Shown here in pieces: positions 1 through 8,024 of a stretch of 23,893 nucleotides of DNA. The notes beneath the pieces are model-generated. The model was given only the letters and a program-made list of their open reading frames with translations. It did not search any database and had not been told where the DNA came from. The position numbers and the translations under genes are program-made. Every line of letters starts with the position of its first letter. The first letter of the stretch is position 1. This stretch comes from Flavobacteriales bacterium. GTDB taxonomy: Bacteria; Bacteroidota; Bacteroidia; Flavobacteriales; JADGDT01. The DNA lies in contig JAGLEB010000007.1 of assembly GCA_023145275.1 (NCBI GenBank), positions 1 through 23,893 of the forward strand. The letters run 5' to 3'.

Positions 1-147
1 TACAGCTTTGTAATAGAAATCCATTCTCGGATTTAAGATTATAGCAAAAAGTGTAATTACTTATCAATCACGTTAAGTCAGAATTAATACAATACTAAAA
101 AAAACATCGTTATTCTTAATTATATAAAAAATATTTACGAGAATATA

Positions 148-2394
148 ATGAGCTTTTTTCCATTAAAGCTCTTTTTTGCTCAGATTAAAACTAATCTGTT
201 CCTGTTAATTTATTGGCCAATAATTATAGCTTTTATCACTGGAGATCTTGCAAAACTTTACGGCTTACAATATCTTTTTATAGCTCCAGAATATTTTAAT
301 CAAGTAAATTTTTGGGCATTTTTTATCGTTGGAATCTTCTTTGGATTATTCACAATGTCATTTCATGTTACGTCATATGTATATTTAAGTAAGAATTTTC
401 CTTTTTTGGCAACACTTGAAAAACCATTTCTAAAATTTTCAATAAACAATTCTCTTCCACCTACGATCACACTAATAGTATTCTTTTACAATTCTTTTAT
501 TTTTATGTTCTATCAGGAAATGATGCCTTTAAAAGAAATACTCTTATTATTTCTGTCATTTTCAATAGGAGTTGTACTAACAATATCGTTGATGTTTACT
601 TATTTCTTCTCAACGAATAAAAATGTACTAGATCTATTCGGCGATAGAATTGGAACGACAATAAAAAAGACTATTGACAAACCGCTGAAAGTACTTTTAA
701 AAAAGGAAAAAAGCACTAAAAAAATATCTAGTAGTAATCAAAAAACAAAATATTACTTACGTACTCCTTTCATAATAAATCGTGTAAGACCATCGAAGCA
801 CTACGATAAGCAGGTGTTACTAGACGTGTTACAACAACATCACTACAATGGAGGATTGTTGATGATGTCGATAATTTTACTAATGTTTATTCTAGGAATC
901 TTTTCAGACTTAACCTTTCTGAAAATACCCGCTGCCGCAACAATACTACTTATTTTCTCTTTATACTTAATGTTGATAGGTGTAATTCATACGTGGTTTA
1001 AGAAATGGACTTTCCTAGCAACGTTTATTCTTCTAATCGTTTTGAATTACTATTCACCATATTTCCTTTCATCTAGGCAAAGTCAGGCATATGGTTTAGA
1101 TTATTCTTCTTCTGCAGATTACAACATTTTAACATTTAACAAGATATCAAATGATTCAATATTTAGACACGACTACATTTTAGGATTAGAAACATTAAAA
1201 AAATGGAAGAGTAAAAATGCAAAATTAAGTAATGCAAAGCCAAAGCTAGTACTAATAAACTCGAGTGGCGGAGGATTAAGATCTTCATTATGGACTTTTA
1301 ATATTCTAAATCAGTTAGATTCTGTATGCGATTTCAATATCATGAAACATACACATTTAATCACTGGAGCTTCAGGTGGTATGCTTGGTGCAACATACTA
1401 CCGTCAACTTTATCTATATCGATCACAAAACTCCCTCTCTAGAAACTTCTACACCTACTATGACCGATTAGGTAAAGATGTATTGAACCCTGTAATGTTT
1501 ACTTATGTCGTTAACGATTTATTCTTCCCTTTCAAAAGATTCACTTACAACAAACTTTCTTACACTAGAGATCGTGGAACTGAATTAGAGAATCAAATAA
1601 ATAAAAACACAGATTATTCGTTAGAAACCCCTGTAAAAAAACTAGCAAAACCAGAAATTAACAGTGAAATTCCGATGATGATTTTTTCACCTACAATCAT
1701 CAACGATGGAAGAAAACTACTAATATCACCATGCCCAATATCTTATTTAACATACAACAGGTCTGTAAATTATCAAAATAGAAACATCAACGACTACGAT
1801 GCAGTAGAATTTTCGAGACTATTTAAGAATCAAGGCGCTGAGAATTTAAGGCTCCTATCTGCATTGAGGATTAGTGCAACTTTTCCATTTATCAGTCCTA
1901 TGGTTGAGTTACCAACAAATCCAAAAATTTCATTGATAGATGCTGGAGTACGTGATAATTTAGGGTTTGAGATTACTCTTAGGTTTATGAATAGATATCA
2001 AGAGTGGATTAAAAACAATACTTCGGGTGTTGTAATAATAAAAATAAAGGCAGACAGAGCAACAACAATTGAAATCGGAAGTCAGAAACACACTTTGAGC
2101 AACACTATACTCGATCCAATATTTGGAGTAGTAAAAAGCTTTTCAACAATACAAATATACAATCACAATCAGCTAAAAGAGTATGGATTATCTCAATTAG
2201 ATTTTGATTTAGACATAGTTACATTTAATTTATTTGAAGATACTGAAGAGGTCTCTCTTTCATGGCACCTAACATCAGACGAGAAAAGACAAATAATAAA
2301 TGCTAAGTCATCCGTTGCCAACAAAAAAGCATTTATTAAATTTCGAAAACTGCTACAACTATCATCAGATAATAGTTCTGTAATTGAGGACTAA
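148..2394 (+). CDS. Multi-pass membrane protein with C-terminal patatin-like lipase domain
   Basis: The 748-residue protein has two parts. Residues 1-300 hold several hydrophobic stretches (about 15-35, 52-75, 105-122, 128-153, 235-255, 262-282, 287-303) with a basic segment near 170-200, so this half should be a polytopic inner-membrane domain. The C-terminal half has the patatin signature: a Gly-rich oxyanion motif (SSGGGLR, about 372-378), the nucleophile elbow GASGG with Ser409, and a DAG motif with Asp598 as dyad partner. Patatin-like enzymes hydrolyse acyl esters of phospholipids; substrate and sidedness cannot be read here. The dyad looks complete, so an active hydrolase is inferred. 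ATG 148 is the first start in the frame and sits in AT-rich DNA without a clear Shine-Dalgarno, which is normal in Bacteroidota. It is monocistronic as far as visible, 71 nt before the regulator. The family call is firm; the physiological role is unknown. Confidence 0.85.
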   Translation: MSFFPLKLFFAQIKTNLFLLIYWPIIIAFITGDLAKLYGLQYLFIAPEYFNQVNFWAFFIVGIFFGLFTMSFHVTSYVYLSKNFPFLATLEKPFLKFSINNSLPPTITLIVFFYNSFIFMFYQEMMPLKEILLLFLSFSIGVVLTISLMFTYFFSTNKNVLDLFGDRIGTTIKKTIDKPLKVLLKKEKSTKKISSSNQKTKYYLRTPFIINRVRPSKHYDKQVLLDVLQQHHYNGGLLMMSIILLMFILGIFSDLTFLKIPAAATILLIFSLYLMLIGVIHTWFKKWTFLATFILLIVLNYYSPYFLSSRQSQAYGLDYSSSADYNILTFNKISNDSIFRHDYILGLETLKKWKSKNAKLSNAKPKLVLINSSGGGLRSSLWTFNILNQLDSVCDFNIMKHTHLITGASGGMLGATYYRQLYLYRSQNSLSRNFYTYYDRLGKDVLNPVMFTYVVNDLFFPFKRFTYNKLSYTRDRGTELENQINKNTDYSLETPVKKLAKPEINSEIPMMIFSPTIINDGRKLLISPCPISYLTYNRSVNYQNRNINDYDAVEFSRLFKNQGAENLRLLSALRISATFPFISPMVELPTNPKISLIDAGVRDNLGFEITLRFMNRYQEWIKNNTSGVVIIKIKADRATTIEIGSQKHTLSNTILDPIFGVVKSFSTIQIYNHNQLKEYGLSQLDFDLDIVTFNLFEDTEEVSLSWHLTSDEKRQIINAKSSVANKKAFIKFRKLLQLSSDNSSVIED

Positions 2395-2423
2395 ACTAAT
2401 TCCATTATTCATAAATTGTAAAC

Positions 2424-2431
2424 TATCTTTG
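2424..2431 (+). promoter_or_regulatory. Putative -7 box of the response regulator promoter
   Basis: TATCTTTG matches the Bacteroidota -7 consensus TAnnTTTG. It lies 34 nt before the ATG of the regulator gene and downstream of the patatin stop, so it would give a 5' leader of about 28-30 nt. No good TTTG lies 19 nt upstream, so the -33 half is weak. Confidence 0.45.
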
Positions 2432-2465
2432 TGCAAAGACAAAATCTCAATTAAAGTTATAATAC

Positions 2466-3149
2466 ATGAACATATTAGTAGTTGAAGACGAAGCCAAAGT
2501 TGCTGCTTTTGTAAAACAAGGACTCGAAGAAAGCGGATATACTGTGCAGGTTGCTTTTGACGGGAATATGGGTTTAAGGCTAGCAGCAAGCAACAAGTTT
2601 GATGTTATTATGATGGATGTGATAATGCCAGGAATAAACGGCTTTGAAGTGCTTAAAAAACTTCGAAACGAACTAAGAATAGAAACTCCAGTATTAATGC
2701 TTTCTGCCCTAGACCAAAGCAGCGACATTATTGAGGGACTAGATTTAGGTGCAGATGATTACCTTACTAAACCATTCAAGTTTGGAGAACTATTAGCTAG
2801 ACTTAGAGCACTATCGAGACGCAAAAAATCAGAGATAACTATACCTGAAAATATCATTAGAGTTTCAGGAGTTCAGATGAATTTAGATTCTAAAGAAGTC
2901 CAACGATCAGGTAAAATAATTTCTTTAACAGCGAAAGAGTTTACTCTATTAGAATTCTTCCTAAAAAACAAAGGTAGAGTAATGTCGCGAGTGCAAATTT
3001 TAGAAAATGTTTGGGACATAAACTACGATGCAGGAACAAATGTGGTTGATGTTTATGTTAACTACCTAAGAAACAAAATAGACAAAAACTACGACACAAA
3101 ATTAATTCAAACCGTTGTTGGGATGGGATATGTTTTAAAAGAAATATAG
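2466..3149 (+). CDS. OmpR/PhoB-family two-component response regulator
   Basis: The 227-residue protein has the standard two-domain architecture. The receiver domain (about 1-120) shows the acidic pocket E7-D8-E9, phospho-acceptor Asp51 in a MMDVIMPG context, Ser80 at the switch position and Lys102 in the LTKPF motif. A winged-helix DNA-binding domain of Trans_reg_C type (about 128-225) ends with the typical VGMGYVL strand. All residues for phosphorylation are present, so it should be a functional DNA-binding regulator. In many Bacteroidota such genes are followed by an overlapping histidine kinase gene. Here none follows: the next gene, 43 nt on, is on the other strand, so the cognate kinase must be elsewhere or lost. 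Target genes cannot be inferred. It resembles the RprY/CopR-like group of the phylum, but I do not assign a symbol. Confidence 0.93.
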   Translation: MNILVVEDEAKVAAFVKQGLEESGYTVQVAFDGNMGLRLAASNKFDVIMMDVIMPGINGFEVLKKLRNELRIETPVLMLSALDQSSDIIEGLDLGADDYLTKPFKFGELLARLRALSRRKKSEITIPENIIRVSGVQMNLDSKEVQRSGKIISLTAKEFTLLEFFLKNKGRVMSRVQILENVWDINYDAGTNVVDVYVNYLRNKIDKNYDTKLIQTVVGMGYVLKEI

Positions 3150-3192
3150 AATGATGAAATTGAACCTTATCTAGTGCTTCTAAGAAAACTAT

Positions 3193-4776
3193 CTATTCTT
3201 TAATAACTCTAACAACCTTAGAAAATTTCGTCCCATTAAAGATTTGCACAAAATAAATCCCTGATTCTAATTCTTTATCAAGAATTAGGCTCCCTTCATT
3301 TGTATAAATATCAAGTCTATAAACTTCCTGTCCTATAGAATTTGTTAATACTAAATGAGCTCTAGATTGCAAGGCTTCTTTAAATTTAAAGTCAACTTGC
3401 AGGAAATTTTTAAAAGGATTAGGGTACACATTTATTTCACTCAACAACTCATCATCTATAGACAATGCGTCTTGTGCAAGAAAAAACTCTTGGATCAGAG
3501 TTTTATTCTCCTCTAAAACAAGTTCAACAATTTTTGTTTCATATCCCTCCTTCATTATTTTCACTTCGAAAATACCCGAATTAGCAGTTCCGCTTTTAAA
3601 ACTGCCACCATAATCGCTATAGCTCACGTTAGCTTCACCTACTATTTCTATTTCTGCATTATAAATAGTACCATTAGTATTTTCATCTTTCACAATACCA
3701 TTCAAATAGGCTGCTTTTTTATAATTAGGCCTTAATATATGCAAACCTGTTTCAGTATCCGAAACTAAAATATTTCCAGAAGGCAAGTATGGATACACTC
3801 CCCAAGCACCATTAAACTCAGCTTTATCTTCAGGTGTTGTATCATATCTACCAACTTCTATTAAATTGTCAGGGTAACTAGCATCAACAATCTGAATACC
3901 TTGAGCGTAGTAAGACGAAATTAAAAAATCGCCATTCACCACTGTATTATGAGGAATTGATTGCTCAGAAAATTTCGAACGTATCATGTCTAACTTCTTA
4001 ATATTGTCAGGATCTGAAACATCAAAAGAAGTTATGTAAGCCGATTTTCTTTCATCGGTAGTATAAAGAGTTTTCGAGTCGTCGGCTAACCATGCATTAT
4101 GAGTAGTTCTATTAGGAGTTTCACTTGTAACCACATCTTTTGGGTTCACTTTATCAGCAACATCAACAATCACGAAATATCCATTCTTATCTGCACAACC
4201 ATAAAGCACATTATTTCTCACATAACCATCGTGCAGATAATGACTCCTATAATAACTTAGAAACTCAGGACTTGTAGGATCATCTTTCAAATCTAAAATT
4301 AATGCTCCTCCAATTTCATTCACTCCAAAAATATACGCTATACCATTCTCATCAATGAAAATATTGTGTGCTGTATCGAAAATATCATCAATCTTATATG
4401 TCCATGTTGTCATCACATCATCATCAATCGTATTGAGATCTACAATCAACAATCCTTGGGCTTGGTCATGCGAAGAATATATCCCATGAGTTATATATGC
4501 GTAATGTTTATAGGTTTTTATATCCTTCCAAATAGAGTTAACTGTTCTTACGTAATTTACCTCCGTAGCATTCTTTGGATTTGTTACATCAACAATAGAT
4601 AAGCCTTCATAAGTACCGACAAGAGCATATTCTTTTCCTCCCTCGGCATAACCCCAAATATCATTTAGTCCAAGATCTGAATACTCAAACTTACCTTCTA
4701 AAGTAATATTCAAATCATGCTGCGAATAAGCATAAGAAAAATTAAGAAGAAATATTAATGTAATTATAAACTTCAT
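3193..4776 (-). CDS. Secreted LVIVD-repeat beta-propeller protein with T9SS type A sorting domain
   Basis: This 527-residue exported protein starts with a Sec signal peptide (about 1-18, charged Lys then a hydrophobic run ending near AYS). Residues 20-350 hold about seven LVIVD-type repeats, seen as GLSIVDVTNP, GLLIVDLNT, GALILDLKD, YFVIVDVAD, YITSFDVSDP, GIQIVDASYP and GLHILRPN, expected to fold as a beta-propeller; this matches the 'choice-of-anchor B' group. A carboxypeptidase-regulatory-like beta domain follows (about 356-435). The last 80 residues, from the VYPNP motif at about 450, are a T9SS type A C-terminal signal, so the protein should cross the outer membrane by type IX secretion and stay on the surface or be released. 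It stands alone, convergent with the regulator and downstream of parC. A TAACTTTA box at 4822-4829 (minus strand) could be a weak promoter. Ligand and function are unknown. Confidence 0.9.
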   Translation of the reverse strand: MKFIITLIFLLNFSYAYSQHDLNITLEGKFEYSDLGLNDIWGYAEGGKEYALVGTYEGLSIVDVTNPKNATEVNYVRTVNSIWKDIKTYKHYAYITHGIYSSHDQAQGLLIVDLNTIDDDVMTTWTYKIDDIFDTAHNIFIDENGIAYIFGVNEIGGALILDLKDDPTSPEFLSYYRSHYLHDGYVRNNVLYGCADKNGYFVIVDVADKVNPKDVVTSETPNRTTHNAWLADDSKTLYTTDERKSAYITSFDVSDPDNIKKLDMIRSKFSEQSIPHNTVVNGDFLISSYYAQGIQIVDASYPDNLIEVGRYDTTPEDKAEFNGAWGVYPYLPSGNILVSDTETGLHILRPNYKKAAYLNGIVKDENTNGTIYNAEIEIVGEANVSYSDYGGSFKSGTANSGIFEVKIMKEGYETKIVELVLEENKTLIQEFFLAQDALSIDDELLSEINVYPNPFKNFLQVDFKFKEALQSRAHLVLTNSIGQEVYRLDIYTNEGSLILDKELESGIYFVQIFNGTKFSKVVRVIKE

Positions 4777-4831
4777 TATTGGTCATCTTTAGGTGTACAT
4801 GTAGTTCCTTTTAACAGGCATTAAAGTTACT

Positions 4832-4857
4832 AAAAAAAGAGGTACCAATTAGAGTTC
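4832..4857 (-). terminator. Weak candidate terminator of the parE-parC operon
   Basis: Read on the minus strand, the end of parC overlaps a short imperfect hairpin (GGAAC with GTACC, one mismatch) followed by CTC and seven T residues. The stem is short, so termination may be inefficient. The T-run is real; the hairpin is marginal. Confidence 0.3.
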
Positions 4858-7449
4858 CAACGTTGTTTGATTGTCGTCACTATCTTCATCTTTGTTTTCT
4901 TCAATTTCCAAAGGGACATATGGTAGAGCTTCTTTTATCTCAATTTTCTTTATTTTATTTTCAGATAATGTTCTCCCCAAGGATTTATAACCTTTTACAC
5001 CAGTAAATTCTTCAATATTAATTTCTCTATTTGCTAGCTTTTCCTTTCCTCTACTCTTGGCAAATTCAACTTCAATTATTGGTCTATAATCTAGCACTAC
5101 TCTTAACAAGAAACTTCCTTTACTATCATTAATAAAACTTTCCTCCTTATCGAACCTATCAAAATGAAAACGTTTGATAAAATAACGTTTTTTTGCGCCT
5201 TCATAATAAATTACAGTAATAGGAAGGTTTTCGTCCCACTTCTTGATAATGAACATATCAGCATCAAAGTGGGTGTTTAATTCAAAATTAATTAGTTTTA
5301 TTGTACCGCGTTTACTAATAAGCATAATCTTATCATCGCCATGGAACTCCCCGAGTAATACACCGCGATCTTCAACATTAAGACGCTGTACAGTATCGTC
5401 ATACCAAATTTTTCTAGCGGCCAATGTTGATACTCCTTTTTCTTTCAATTCAACTTTTCTTACGGGAAGCTTAGTAACTTGGTTTCCTTTCAACCCCCTA
5501 CCTTTAACAGATAAATCGGCAAAATCTATATCAAATTTTAGCTTTTTAACTTTCTGTTGAACCTTTAAATTTATACTGACTACTTCGGCTTCACCATTCG
5601 GGTTTGCAGTAAAGTAAAGCAACTTACTTCCTTTTGAGCCGGTTGTAACATCGTATTCTTTATCTCGAGTTATTGATGTTACATTAAAGCGTTTCATATA
5701 AGTAACACCTGACACTCCATCTTGATAAATTATATTGTAGACAGTGCGTTTATCAGCTTTTTTAAATACTGCAATATGAATGATATCCTTTCCATAAAAT
5801 GATTTAGACGACACTTTAGATACTAGCATTTTTCCATCTTTTCTGAAAACAATTATATCATCTATTTCGGAACACTCTCCAACAAGTTCATCTTTTTTCA
5901 ATGATGTACCTGCAAAGCCATCCTTCATATTTACATACAACTTCTCATTTCTAATTATCACTTTCGAAGCAATAATATCATCAAAAAGTCTTATTTCAGT
6001 AAGTCTAGTTTTATCCTTTCCATATTTCTTTTTTAGTTCTTTGAAATATGCTATTGCGAAATCAATTAAATTATCTAAACTGTGTTGAATCTTTGCAATT
6101 CTCTCTTCTAGTGAGTCTATATAAAGCTGAGCTTTAGACAAGTCGAACTTTGATATTCTTTTAATCTTTATCTCGGTTAACCTCACCACATCATCATCGG
6201 TAACTTCTCTTACCAAATGAGTAACATAAGGCTTAAGTCCATTGTGAATTGCTGATATAACACCTTCCCAAGTCTCTTCCTCCTCTATATCGATATATAT
6301 TCTATTCTCGATGAAAATACGTTCTAAGGACGACATGTGCCATTGCTCCTTCAATTCATGGAGTTGTACTTCTAACTCTTTCTTGAGCAAATCAACAGTG
6401 TTTTCTGTGGACTTTCTTAAGATTTCAGAAACTCCAATAAATACAGGTTTTTCATCTTCAATAACACAAGATAATGGAGAAATAGAAACTTCACAATCTG
6501 TAAATGCAAAAAGAGCGTCAATTGTTTTATCTGGAGAAATGTTTGGTGGAAGATGTATTAATATCTCAACATTCTGAGCCGTATTATCTTCTATTTTTTT
6601 TATTTTTATTTTACCCTTATCATTTGCTCTAAGTACAGAATCAATAAGTGATGATGTTGTTGTACTAAAAGGAATTTCAGTAAGCTTCAATGTCTTTTTA
6701 TCCTCAACTACAATTCTACTTCTAACTCTTACCTTACCTCCTCTTAACCCATCGTTATAGTTCGAAAAATCAGCTATTCCGCCGGTTAAAAAATCTGGTA
6801 ATATTTCTATTTTTCGTCCCTTAAGAATACTGATAGAAGCGTCAATAAGTTCATTAAAATTATGAGGCATTATTTTAGTAGAAAGCCCAACAGCAATCCC
6901 CTCTACACCATGAGCTAAAAGTAATGGAAACTTTACAGGCAGGTGAACAGGTTCTTTATTCCGTCCATCATATGACGATTCCCACTCAGTTATTTTAGGA
7001 TTAAAAAGTATTTCTAAAGCAAATTTTGATAATCTAGCCTCAATATATCTCGGAGCCGCAGCTCTATCTCCGGTAAGAACATTTCCCCAGTTACCCTGAG
7101 TATCTATCAATAATTCTTTTTGACCGATTTGAACCATTGCATCACCAATTGAAGCATCACCATGAGGATGATATTTCATTGTATTTCCCACAATATTGGC
7201 AACTTTATTATACCGTCCATCATCAAGCTCCTTAATAGAATGCATAATTCTACGCTGAACTGGCTTAAATCCATCAAATATATCTGGTATTGCTCTCTCT
7301 AGAATAACATAAGATGCATAATCAAGAAACCATTCTTGATACATGCCCGTGATTTTATTTACATGTACTTCTTGAACATCCTTAGATTCAGGATTTTCAT
7401 TTTGATTTTCATCCGAATGCAACTCTTCCTCGTAGTGGTCCTTGTTCAT
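4849..7449 (-). CDS. parC: DNA topoisomerase IV subunit A (ParC)
   Basis: This 866-residue subunit cuts and rejoins DNA in the A2B2 type IIA topoisomerase that decatenates daughter chromosomes. After an acidic tail of about 30 residues, the winged-helix/tower region begins with the conserved YASYVILERAIPD segment (about 44-56) and FKPVQRRI. The helix HPHGDASIGDAMV (94-106) is the quinolone-determining region, and the catalytic tyrosine is Tyr135 in RAAAPRYIEARL. A coiled-coil tower follows (about 430-480), then beta-pinwheel-like repeats to the end. No canonical GyrA box (QRRGGKG) is present, only GRGLKG, which with the ParE neighbour favours topoisomerase IV over gyrase. ATG 7449 lies inside the end of the upstream gene (41-nt overlap) and is preceded by AAGGAAG, a good ribosome binding site. 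It is longer than E. coli ParC, as is usual in this phylum. Confidence 0.95.
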   Translation of the reverse strand: MNKDHYEEELHSDENQNENPESKDVQEVHVNKITGMYQEWFLDYASYVILERAIPDIFDGFKPVQRRIMHSIKELDDGRYNKVANIVGNTMKYHPHGDASIGDAMVQIGQKELLIDTQGNWGNVLTGDRAAAPRYIEARLSKFALEILFNPKITEWESSYDGRNKEPVHLPVKFPLLLAHGVEGIAVGLSTKIMPHNFNELIDASISILKGRKIEILPDFLTGGIADFSNYNDGLRGGKVRVRSRIVVEDKKTLKLTEIPFSTTTSSLIDSVLRANDKGKIKIKKIEDNTAQNVEILIHLPPNISPDKTIDALFAFTDCEVSISPLSCVIEDEKPVFIGVSEILRKSTENTVDLLKKELEVQLHELKEQWHMSSLERIFIENRIYIDIEEEETWEGVISAIHNGLKPYVTHLVREVTDDDVVRLTEIKIKRISKFDLSKAQLYIDSLEERIAKIQHSLDNLIDFAIAYFKELKKKYGKDKTRLTEIRLFDDIIASKVIIRNEKLYVNMKDGFAGTSLKKDELVGECSEIDDIIVFRKDGKMLVSKVSSKSFYGKDIIHIAVFKKADKRTVYNIIYQDGVSGVTYMKRFNVTSITRDKEYDVTTGSKGSKLLYFTANPNGEAEVVSINLKVQQKVKKLKFDIDFADLSVKGRGLKGNQVTKLPVRKVELKEKGVSTLAARKIWYDDTVQRLNVEDRGVLLGEFHGDDKIMLISKRGTIKLINFELNTHFDADMFIIKKWDENLPITVIYYEGAKKRYFIKRFHFDRFDKEESFINDSKGSFLLRVVLDYRPIIEVEFAKSRGKEKLANREINIEEFTGVKGYKSLGRTLSENKIKKIEIKEALPYVPLEIEENKDEDSDDNQTTLEL

Positions 7450-7924
7450 CTATCACTTCCTTTTTATTATTTCTCAACACTGTACTTAACGATTGTTTTA
7501 AGGATGAAACTTCATCTTTATTGAGATAACTAATAGGGATTTTTAAGGTTTTTCTTTTTCCACTACTTCGTAAATTTAAATATAAAGTTTTTCGAAGCAG
7601 GCCATTCTTAATTTTAAAGCCACCAAGTTTAGATTTTGGAAACTCGGCAAAAAAATCATTGTCTGAAATTTTCGAATACAGAATAGGTTCCGATGATTTT
7701 ATAACTAAAGCTTCTCCATCACTATCAAATTTAAAAAATGGAAAGCCACGCCAAAATAGTAATAACACAGTTGTAAATAACAATAAAACTAATCCTCCAT
7801 TTTCAATTGAATTAGTGTATCTTCCAGGAATAATATCATCAATTATATTTATTAAGAATATGACTAGGATTGTCATATAAATCGCATAGAATTGATGTTT
7901 TGCTCTTCTATTACTGATTTTCAT
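7409..7924 (-). CDS. Small two-helix membrane protein between parE and parC, unknown function
   Basis: This 171-residue protein is not assigned to a named family. It has a basic N-terminus, two hydrophobic helices (about 12-30 and 43-58) and a C-terminal soluble domain of about 110 residues rich in beta-forming segments and ending in a basic Ser/Lys stretch. The layout resembles small bacterial PH-like (bPH2/YcxB-type) membrane proteins, but that is inference from shape only. It lies 100 nt after parE and its last 41 nt overlap the start of parC in another frame, so translation of the two is probably coupled. Codon use and an intact frame argue that it is real. A membrane protein inside a topoisomerase operon is unexpected; it could be a passenger or could link topoisomerase IV to the membrane or division site. 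Confidence 0.8.
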   Translation of the reverse strand: MKISNRRAKHQFYAIYMTILVIFLINIIDDIIPGRYTNSIENGGLVLLLFTTVLLLFWRGFPFFKFDSDGEALVIKSSEPILYSKISDNDFFAEFPKSKLGGFKIKNGLLRKTLYLNLRSSGKRKTLKIPISYLNKDEVSSLKQSLSTVLRNNKKEVIDEQGPLRGRVAFG

Positions 7925-8024
7925 TTACTATTTTTTTGGATTAGTTTAGTGCCAACAATATATAAAAGTCACGCTTAAAATCCAACAACAATTTAATATA
8001 ACAAAAATGGGACATTCTTGTTAT

